Positions 59,301 to 64,000 of a DNA stretch of 64,000 nucleotides are shown in pieces. A model generated the notes under the pieces. It saw only the letters and a program-made list of their open reading frames with translations. It was not told the origin of the DNA and did no database searches. The position numbers were made by a program, and so were the translations under genes. How positions within the stretch are numbered: position 1 is the first letter of the stretch; each line of letters starts with the position of its first letter. Origin of the DNA: Mucilaginibacter sabulilitoris (GTDB lineage: Bacteria > Bacteroidota > Bacteroidia > Sphingobacteriales > Sphingobacteriaceae); assembly GCF_034262375.1 (NCBI RefSeq), contig NZ_CP139558.1:3162001-3226000 (forward strand), in the 5' to 3' direction.

Positions 59301-59571
59301 GTCAAGAGACATATTAGACAGAAGCTTTGTTAAATTAAGGGAGGTAACTTTGACCTATAGCCTGCCCAAAACGTTCCTCAGAAAACTGGGAGCATCAAAT
59401 GCTACAGTGGGCGTATTTGGTAAAAACTTAATTACCTGGCTTCCTTCAGGTAATCATGTTGTGGATCCGGAAGTATCTAACTACGGAACTGATCTGGCGA
59501 GTGAGTACGGAGAGTTCAGAACAGCTCCACCATTAAGGTATTATGGTGCTTCACTAAAAGTTACATTTTAA
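56383..59571 (+). CDS. SusC/RagA-family TonB-dependent outer-membrane transporter
   Basis: 1062 residues. Signal peptide (MKHKLLKIFMVCFFCTASMA), a carboxypeptidase-regulatory-like domain (ITGTVTSKDDGLPIPGVTVK, about 25-105), then the TonB-box region (EIVVTGLGINKAKKTLGYA) and plug (LQGKIAGVNISNVSGTSGG, PLYVIDGVPLNN, FLKGSAASAIYGSRGSNG). A 22-strand barrel ends RTAPPLRYYGASLKVTF with the aromatic last residue. It imports large ligands, typically oligosaccharides or peptides, with TonB energy and with the SusD-type lid encoded 11 bases downstream. No glycoside hydrolase or protease is in the operon, so the ligand is undetermined. Confidence 0.96.
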   Translation: MKHKLLKIFMVCFFCTASMAFAQNKTITGTVTSKDDGLPIPGVTVKIKGSNLGAQTSNDGKYSIAAGDGTTLVFSFIGYAQQEVVVTKNIINVILVTDSKQLGEIVVTGLGINKAKKTLGYAQTTVKNEDINRSASINALGGLQGKIAGVNISNVSGTSGGSTKIILRGYTSLSGSNAPLYVIDGVPLNNARAGSDDNFDFGNNANDIDPNSIDNISFLKGSAASAIYGSRGSNGVVVITTKKGKAGAPVVSFSSAATVTDVAFVYKPQSEFGQGWDGHFVLGENGNWGPKYNGLTQPWGAVVDNTQLIRPFSFIESNVRDAFDRGLELNNNISIAGGTDASTYLISYNNIHSNGVLPGPADKFNRNNFSFRGTTTYKKFSADVSMNYVSKVGNFVATGQGPTGIGTTFYENILQIPGNIPIKDLRDYKNKYFNVDNYYTPFAENPFWNLNENGSRSKSDRFYGNINLNYKATDWLTINFQQGADVTNAGAKIWYNSNYPLPGSWVGGANTEGAVRKPDVGSVEEDNNQNFEYDTKLQALFNKKFSSDFDINGLIGANYNDRGSREHISTIEGLAVPGFFNLSNSSNKPTATETELHQRLIGFYGQATLGFRDYLYLTVTGRNDITSTLATGNNSYFYPGANVAYVLSQALGFTNKTVSYVKLRGSYGETGSDTDPYQIYNTLRQTNSPLGFGNLLFPFNGVAGFSINNTLFTTGLKPERVKDYELGGEFRFLDDRIGLDFTYYHKIRKDQILNVPIAPSTGYSSQLINFGEVAEHGYEVAFNATPVKTSWVKWDFNYTFSRNRSIVKSLPPGLDKVILQTDGYGGQFVAIAGQPLGLLQAPVPAYDPQGHIIVDSQGYPVAAPENGTYGNFQHDFVMGFNNTIRVKDFALGFTLEWDKGGKFYSGTADLFNFVGADPKTTYNDRNPFIVPNSVQRVLDAGGNVIGYTENTTQITEANNDDYYYTTSNKALAWSRDILDRSFVKLREVTLTYSLPKTFLRKLGASNATVGVFGKNLITWLPSGNHVVDPEVSNYGTDLASEYGEFRTAPPLRYYGASLKVTF

Positions 59572-59582
59572 TTATTTGCATC

Positions 59583-61055
59583 ATGAAAAATAGAAATATA
59601 AAAATTAAATCAATATTCTTTGTACTGGCTGCCACGTCGTTGTCATTTGGCTGCAGTAAAATAAATGATATAAACAGAAGCCCAAACAACCCGCCTATTG
59701 AACTGGCCACAGCTCAGGTTTTATTTCCGTCGGGAGTGATGTCGACAGCGGGCCAGGTAGGGGGCGAACTGGATATTATTGGTGGTATATGGTCACAGTA
59801 CTGGACACAGTCGCCCATTGCCAACCAGTTTAAAACCATTGATTCATACAACCTGCAAAGACAGGATTTTAATGGCGGCTATAACGAATTATTTGCCGGT
59901 GCACTGGCCGATTACCAGTTAGCCATTACTAAAGCAAAAGATGCCAAACTGTACAATTTTTATTTAATGAGTACAGTGATGAAAGCGTATACTTATGAAG
60001 TGCTTGTTGATTTGTATGATCAGGTGCCATATACTGAAGCTTTCCAGGGCGCTGCTAAGTTAAACCCTAAATTTGATGATGGGTTTACCATTTACAAAGG
60101 TTTGATAGCTGAAATAAACGCCGCTTTGGCAACGGATTATAAAGGTGCCCCATTTGTAGGAAACGATGCGAAAGCCGACTTTTTGTTCGGGGGAAATATG
60201 GACAATTGGCGACAGTTTGCCAATACGCTGAAGTTAAAAATGTATTTGCGTATGGTAAACACACATGCTGCCGATGCAGAAGCAGGTATTAGAGCGTTGT
60301 ATGCAGCTAATGCCGATTTCTTAACTATTGACGCGGGGGTTAACTTGTTTATCGATGCTACAGATCAAAGAAACCCTATTTATGCATATACTGTGTTTAA
60401 TTTAGGTGGAAATGATTTGCGCGCAAGTAAGACGCTGTCAAGCTGGTTAATTGAAAACAATGATCCGCGTGCAGTAGTGTATTTTGGAACAGCCAACCCA
60501 ATTTCTGTTGACCAGGGTAACTATACTGCTCCTCAATCTGCGCAGCCAACTTATTATTCAGCAACTGCGCCAGCATTTAAAGCAACCGACCCAGTTTATT
60601 TTCTTACAGCGGCAGAATCACATTTCTTACAGGCCGAAGCCGGTGCACGTTATGGTGTTACCGCTGCAGGTACAGCATTTAACGCAGGTGTGAAGGCTGC
60701 TTTTGACCAATATGATTTAACTGCGCCGGCAACTGCTGCATATACTTATCCTAATGGTACGCTTCAAGCTAATTTGAAAGCCATTATTTATCAAAAATGG
60801 GCCTCATTTCCTAACTCACACGCATTGGAAGGTTTCTTTGATCAGCAGCGTACAGGTTATCCGGAGCTTTCTACTGTATATTCTCTTGACGCAAATTATA
60901 TCCCTGGTCAATGGGTGTATTCAAAAAATGGTGTAACAGGTGGCCGGCTTCCTAAGCGTTTGGTTTTCCCAGACTCAGAACGCAGCAGAAACTCAAGCAC
61001 ACCAGCCGAAGTTCCAATTACTACGCCAGTATGGTGGGGGCAGCCAAATAAATAA
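59583..61055 (+). CDS. SusD/RagB-family outer-membrane lipoprotein
   Basis: 490 residues with a lipoprotein signal (FVLAATSLSFGC). The SusD-like fold of helical TPR-type pairs is supported by LADYQLAITKAKDAKLYNFY, STVMKAYTYEVLVDLYDQVPY, DNWRQFANTLKLKMYLRMVN and the PVYFLTAAESHFLQAEAGAR motif, with the C-terminal SFPNSHALEGFFDQQRTGYP. It belongs to the SusD-like_2 branch. It binds ligand at the surface and caps the SusC barrel. Confidence 0.94.
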   Translation: MKNRNIKIKSIFFVLAATSLSFGCSKINDINRSPNNPPIELATAQVLFPSGVMSTAGQVGGELDIIGGIWSQYWTQSPIANQFKTIDSYNLQRQDFNGGYNELFAGALADYQLAITKAKDAKLYNFYLMSTVMKAYTYEVLVDLYDQVPYTEAFQGAAKLNPKFDDGFTIYKGLIAEINAALATDYKGAPFVGNDAKADFLFGGNMDNWRQFANTLKLKMYLRMVNTHAADAEAGIRALYAANADFLTIDAGVNLFIDATDQRNPIYAYTVFNLGGNDLRASKTLSSWLIENNDPRAVVYFGTANPISVDQGNYTAPQSAQPTYYSATAPAFKATDPVYFLTAAESHFLQAEAGARYGVTAAGTAFNAGVKAAFDQYDLTAPATAAYTYPNGTLQANLKAIIYQKWASFPNSHALEGFFDQQRTGYPELSTVYSLDANYIPGQWVYSKNGVTGGRLPKRLVFPDSERSRNSSTPAEVPITTPVWWGQPNK

Positions 61056-61074
61056 ATTTTAATTAGATAAGAAT

Positions 61075-61761
61075 ATGAAAAGATATATAAATTATTTGGC
61101 CATCATAACAATATCGAGCATATTGTTAACAGCCTGCAATAAAGATAATTTTAATTATAAAACAGGATATGTTGGTAGTTCAAAAATTACAAACTATGCT
61201 GTGTTTACGTTAAAAGGCGCTACGACAGTGAGTGGTGTAAACTATACCACTGTTGCCAAAGGGGGTACGTATACAGAGCCAGGAGTAGAGGCTAAAGCCG
61301 GCTCAGCAACCTTAAAGGTTACAACCAAAGGCACGGTAAACACCAATACACCCGGCATATACGTTATCACCTACAGCGCAACAAACGACGATGGATTTGA
61401 TGCAACAGCTCAAAGGTTTGTGGTAGTATACTCAACAGACGCATCAGCTGCTGCGAATAATTTTGCCGGCAACTACGCCAGAAATACCAATGGCTCGGTA
61501 GCAGTTTGGACAAAGCTTGCTCCCGGTACCTATGCGGTAAATAACCCTGGTGGTGCACCTGGTACAAACCTTACCGTAGTCGTGTTTAACAATACAGGTA
61601 ACAGCGTGTTTATTCCTGAACAAGTATCAAACGATGGCTCTGTAACCAGCTCAGACGGTGAAACAAGCACTCCGGGTGCCGGTGGCACGTTAGCCCAGTA
61701 CACCATGGTGATAGTTAACCCCGGATACGGAACAGCTCCAAGAACGTTTATAAAACAATAA
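61075..61761 (+). CDS. Surface lipoprotein with DUF5011-like Ig domain
   Basis: 228 residues. The lipoprotein signal (MKRYINYLAIITISSILLTA then CNKDN) is followed by one Ig-like domain resembling DUF5011 (TTVAKGGTYTEPGVEAKAGS, GIYVITYSATNDDGFDAT, QRFVVVYS) and a beta-rich C-terminal half (NYARNTNGSVAVWTKLAPGT, SVFIPEQVSNDGSV). Such proteins often sit in SusC/D operons as extra ligand-binding surface lipoproteins. It follows susD by 19 bases. Confidence 0.82.
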   Translation: MKRYINYLAIITISSILLTACNKDNFNYKTGYVGSSKITNYAVFTLKGATTVSGVNYTTVAKGGTYTEPGVEAKAGSATLKVTTKGTVNTNTPGIYVITYSATNDDGFDATAQRFVVVYSTDASAAANNFAGNYARNTNGSVAVWTKLAPGTYAVNNPGGAPGTNLTVVVFNNTGNSVFIPEQVSNDGSVTSSDGETSTPGAGGTLAQYTMVIVNPGYGTAPRTFIKQ

Positions 61762-61773
61762 CTTATCAGAAAA

Positions 61774-62292
61774 ATGAAAAAATTAAATACCATATTATAT
61801 GCACTGATACTATTGTTTGTAGTAACTGCATTTACGTCCTGCCAAAAGGATGAAAAAATAGGAGGTACCCAGGTTCAATCTCTTGCGGGAGAATTTTGGA
61901 TAAAGCTGGATGGTGGCAAAGGTGATTTTGGGAATGATTATTACACCATTTTTACTTACAATACTGCATCAAACAGAGCTGATAGCTTATGGTTTGATGA
62001 CGGATACGATGCCTCAACAGGTGTGCCTTTCTGGCAAATTAAAGGTAAACTGCATGCTGATGTACCTAATCTTACCTTTTCAGGTAAAGATGTTGCCAAT
62101 CAGTACTACGAAAGTACATTTACCGTTAGAAATGCTAAAATTATCCCTAAAGCGGCAACGGCTCCTGGTACCAAGCTAAAAACAGATTCAATTTATTTTG
62201 AAATATCATTTAGCGATGATGCTGATCCTTCAGTGTTTCATAAAGCCGGAGGCTACGCCAGAACCCGCTTTGATGCAGATGATCATTATTAA
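61774..62292 (+). CDS. Lipid-binding/BT_2262-like surface lipoprotein
   Basis: 172 residues. A lipoprotein signal (MKKLNTILYALILLFVVTAF, TSC) leads into a lipocalin-like small barrel: EFWIKLDGGKGDFGNDYYTI, RADSLWFDDGYDAST, FWQIKGKLHADVPNLTFSG and KLKTDSIYFEISFSDDADP. The layout fits the lipid-binding putative hydrolase family (PF12888-like) seen at the end of some SusC/D operons together with a DUF5011 protein, as here. The ligand is unknown. It is the last gene of the operon, with a strong terminator 24 bases on. Confidence 0.75.
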   Translation: MKKLNTILYALILLFVVTAFTSCQKDEKIGGTQVQSLAGEFWIKLDGGKGDFGNDYYTIFTYNTASNRADSLWFDDGYDASTGVPFWQIKGKLHADVPNLTFSGKDVANQYYESTFTVRNAKIIPKAATAPGTKLKTDSIYFEISFSDDADPSVFHKAGGYARTRFDADDHY

Positions 62293-62315
62293 TAGTTAAT
62301 AATCAAAATGTACTT

Positions 62316-62348
62316 AACCCGGATCATGTAAAATGATCCGGGTTTTTT
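62316..62348 (+). terminator. Terminator of the SusC/SusD operon
   Basis: AACCCGGATCA (62316-62326) pairs with TGATCCGGGTT (62334-62344) and is followed by a T7 tract. Confidence 0.93.
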
Positions 62349-62409
62349 TATGTGATATAATATTATACAGGTTTTTAACAATAGACTAATTATAAACACC
62401 TATATTATG

Positions 62410-62453
62410 GGTGATTTTCACATATCCCATTTTTGATTTACGTATTATGTTTG
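62410..62453 (+). promoter_or_regulatory. GGTG element and -7 box of the small-RNA candidate
   Basis: GGTGATTTTCACATAT (62410-62425) followed after 20 bases by TATGTTTG (62446-62453), a perfect TAnnTTTG. The element contains the dyad GTGA-TTT-TCAC. Element and spacing match those before the NTF2-like gene and the SusC operon. Confidence 0.6.
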
Positions 62454-62456
62454 TAA

Positions 62457-62538
62457 GAACCAGATAGTTTCGTTAAGATATTTGGTCAGTTAATAGTTAA
62501 TTAAAAAAGTCAGTAACGCGAGGTCACTGACTTTTTTT
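62457..62538 (+). ncRNA. Candidate small RNA of about 80 nt
   Basis: Predicted from a promoter-like region directly followed, about 50 nt later, by a terminator (AAAAAAGTCAGT at 62503-62514, ACTGACTTTTTTT from 62526) with no open frame between. The segment contains TTAATAGTTAATTA (62490-62503), the exact reverse complement of 55923-55936 in the SusC leader, and TCAGTTAATAGTTAA, identical to 56167-56181. Transcription is unproven. Confidence 0.4.
62503..62538 (+). terminator. Terminator ending the small-RNA candidate
   Basis: AAAAAAGTCAGT and ACTGACTTTTTTT flank the loop AACGCGAGGTC; a stem of about 12 bp with a T tract. Confidence 0.88.
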
Positions 62539-62682
62539 GTGTAATACTATCAGGATCAACGTGTTTAAAAGCATCAGTAGGAGAGGGCTTGCGTTTATCT
62601 TAATAGGTGAAAATCACTTTTTTGATTTTTTTTGTAACGTTCTGCTGGTTTAGTCCGTCATAGATAAACATATATCTTTATC

Positions 62683-62886
62683 ATGAAAATATTTACTTTA
62701 TTGGCGGTAACCGGTGGGCTTTTTCTTAGTTCACTTTGCATAGACGGCAAAAACGTGAGACATGTATCAAATGCTTGTGTAAAAAGCTATGCCAGGCACT
62801 GCGTAAAAAAATGCTGTAACAATACCAAAAAAACAAAAATTGCTAACGCAAATATCAGCGCCAAAGCAGGTCATGTCCGTAGTTAG
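62683..62886 (+). CDS. Small secreted Cys-rich protein
   Basis: 67 residues. The signal peptide MKIFTLLAVTGGLFLSSL is followed by Cys at 19, which could act as a lipobox Cys (SSLC) or be cut near it. The mature part is basic and has four more Cys (NACVKSYARHCVKKCCNN), then a Lys/Ala tail. The Cys spacing could form disulfides or bind metal. No family is recognised. It lies 11 bases from the convergent FUSC gene. The short length leaves some doubt that it is real. Confidence 0.5.
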   Translation: MKIFTLLAVTGGLFLSSLCIDGKNVRHVSNACVKSYARHCVKKCCNNTKKTKIANANISAKAGHVRS

Positions 62887-62897
62887 CCAACGTTGCA

Positions 62898-64000
62898 TCA
62901 TTGCAATATATTATCGGTAATTTTTGCTATATCGTAGCTTATTTTATTGATAAAACCCAGTTGCTCTTTCAGCAAATTATCCTCTGCTAATAATTCAGGC
63001 TTTTCAATATTGATAGCGGCAACAGGTTTGCCTATATTAAATTCAATGCCCGGCCCGGCAAGTTTTTTATTACTTTCGTTTAAAACAGATATGCTTTTTT
63101 TAACCAGTTTAAGCGCTTCGGCGTGAGGCTGTAATGTTTCTTTTTTAACCAGGCCCGATGCTATATTGGCTATGTACGATGATAAGATATGGTTAAGTAC
63201 AACAAACTTATGCACATCTTTTACTTTGCGTTGCTTGCTTTTGGGTTCGGATGTCATGCGTTCAAATGCGGCCGATAAATTGGCCGATTTTACATATACT
63301 TCCTTACGGGCCAGTTTATACATGGTGGTGCCTGTTACTTTACCCGAAAGACTTTCGGCAATAGTGATCAGGTAATTAATATTGGCAACTATTACATCGC
63401 GCAGCGTCTCCTGAATTTGCTCAAACTCCCAGGTTGGGAATATAATATAGCTGGCAATAAACGCAATAGACGAGCCTATAAGTGTATCTATTATACGCTC
63501 CTGCGCTATGTTTAACAATCCTACTCCTAAAAACTTAAACAGGATAAGTACAAATGGCGTAGTGAAAATTACACTTACCACATAGTTTAGCCTTTGAAAG
63601 CTATATGCCCCAATCATAAATATCATCAGGAAAATAAATTGAACGGTAACATTGGGTATAAAACTTAGTATAAGTATACCAATGGTACCGCCCCCTATAG
63701 TACCAATAAGGCGCTGGTAATTGCGTTGTTTTGAAAGGCTGAAACCTGGTTTCAGGATCACAATAATAGTTAACAATACCCAATAACTATGATGGCCCTG
63801 TGCTATTGTTTTAGCCGTGATAAAACCTACTAAACAAACCAATGCTACCCTTAATGCGTGTTTAAACACGCCCGATTCAAATGTTAAGTTGTCAAAGAAA
63901 ATATGCGGCGTGTAGTCCTGGTGCGTTACAAACTGTGAATATTCAATATCGCCCCGCACCTCGGTTGATTTAGAAGCGGTTTTAGAGTTGTAATAAACAT
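62898..64000 (-). CDS. FUSC-family inner-membrane protein, N-terminus outside window
   Basis: At least 367 residues; the frame is open through the window edge, and the GTG at 63959 lies inside the protein. The visible part is the C-terminal half of a YccS/fusaric-acid-resistance-like protein: a helix block (GVFKHALRVALVCLVGFITA, HHSYWVLLTIIVILKPGFSL, LIGTIGGGTIGILIL, IGAYSFQRLNYVVSVIFTTP, LIGSSIAFIASYIIFPTWEF) followed by a helical cytoplasmic tail. FUSC proteins are putative exporters of aromatic acids or other small compounds, with loose substrate assignment. No partner periplasmic subunit is adjacent. Confidence 0.85.
   Translation of the reverse strand, partial: VYYNSKTASKSTEVRGDIEYSQFVTHQDYTPHIFFDNLTFESGVFKHALRVALVCLVGFITAKTIAQGHHSYWVLLTIIVILKPGFSLSKQRNYQRLIGTIGGGTIGILILSFIPNVTVQFIFLMIFMIGAYSFQRLNYVVSVIFTTPFVLILFKFLGVGLLNIAQERIIDTLIGSSIAFIASYIIFPTWEFEQIQETLRDVIVANINYLITIAESLSGKVTGTTMYKLARKEVYVKSANLSAAFERMTSEPKSKQRKVKDVHKFVVLNHILSSYIANIASGLVKKETLQPHAEALKLVKKSISVLNESNKKLAGPGIEFNIGKPVAAINIEKPELLAEDNLLKEQLGFINKISYDIAKITDNILQ

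Larger units (their letters stand above)
62293..62682 (+). other. Intergenic region holding terminator, promoter and small-RNA candidate
   Basis: About 390 bases without a protein gene. In order: operon terminator (62316-62348), GGTG element (62410-62425), perfect -7 box (62446-62453), short transcribed-looking segment, second terminator (62503-62538). The near-palindrome GTGAAAATCAC follows at 62607-62617, then an AT-rich run up to the small gene at 62683. Confidence 0.55.

Noticed and set aside
62603..62618. A further GGTG-like element (near-palindrome GTGAAAATCAC)
   Set aside because: It has two or more mismatches to the consensus and no -7 box at 36 bp on either strand.
1..64000. CRISPR array, prophage, tRNA or rRNA genes
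   Set aside because: No regularly spaced repeats, phage structural genes, cloverleaf or rRNA-like sequence was noticed on reading both strands.

Overview
The window looks like chromosomal DNA of a Bacteroidota bacterium, most likely a Sphingobacteriaceae member close to Mucilaginibacter or Pedobacter. This is inferred from a SusC/SusD operon, a fasciclin protein, a YceI protein, an M56 peptidase/BlaI pair, a propeller-type sensor kinase, many Cys-anchored lipoproteins, TAnnTTTG-type promoter boxes and the near absence of strong Shine-Dalgarno sequences. No tRNA, rRNA or CRISPR array was found. Most of the window is ordinary housekeeping DNA: complex I subunits (nuoA, nuoB, nuoC, nuoD), purK/purE, icd, accC, pdxH, ltaE.

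Layout. 1-5.6 kb: start of a large secreted surface protein (cut by the edge), a ModF-like double ATPase, a Lar-like zinc ribbon and a stress-type lipoprotein/PA2169 pair. 5.67-7.39 kb: IS1182-family element, copy 1. 7.4-10.7 kb: two tandem paralogous small lipoproteins, then an ECF sigma factor with an anti-sigma-like/trypsin-like protease fusion. 10.8-31.5 kb: metabolic genes with the nuo subunits scattered among them, plus at least four families of palindromic intergenic repeats. 31.53-33.25 kb: IS copy 2. 33.3-48.1 kb: YceI, topoisomerase IB, an M56/BlaI signalling pair with twin operators, a cytochrome c, accC, an ABC exporter, an AraC regulator and an aldo/keto reductase. 48.2-52.5 kb: secreted NTF2-like protein, Y_Y_Y propeller histidine kinase and LuxR-type response regulator. 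52.6-55.7 kb: two AraC regulators around a PEP-mutase-like enzyme and a VOC protein. 55.7-62.3 kb: a long leader and a four-gene SusC/SusD operon. 62.4-64 kb: a candidate small RNA, a small Cys-rich secreted protein and a FUSC-family membrane protein cut by the window edge.

The most notable signals are not genes. (1) Both IS copies sit exactly inside the loop of a terminator hairpin between convergent genes, with 8-bp target duplications, and the element carries an inward-facing terminator at each end whose stem is conserved by compensating changes. It appears to be a terminator-loop specialist that repairs the termination it disrupts. (2) A 16-bp element, GGTGNTWNWCRCATAT, occurs four times. 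In three places it lies exactly 36 bp (start to start) upstream of a TAnnTTTG-like -7 box: before the secreted NTF2-like gene, before the SusC operon, and before a short terminator-bounded region that may be a small RNA. The kinase/response regulator pair encoded between the first two sites is a candidate partner. (3) The candidate small RNA has a 14-nt perfect antisense match to the SusC leader.
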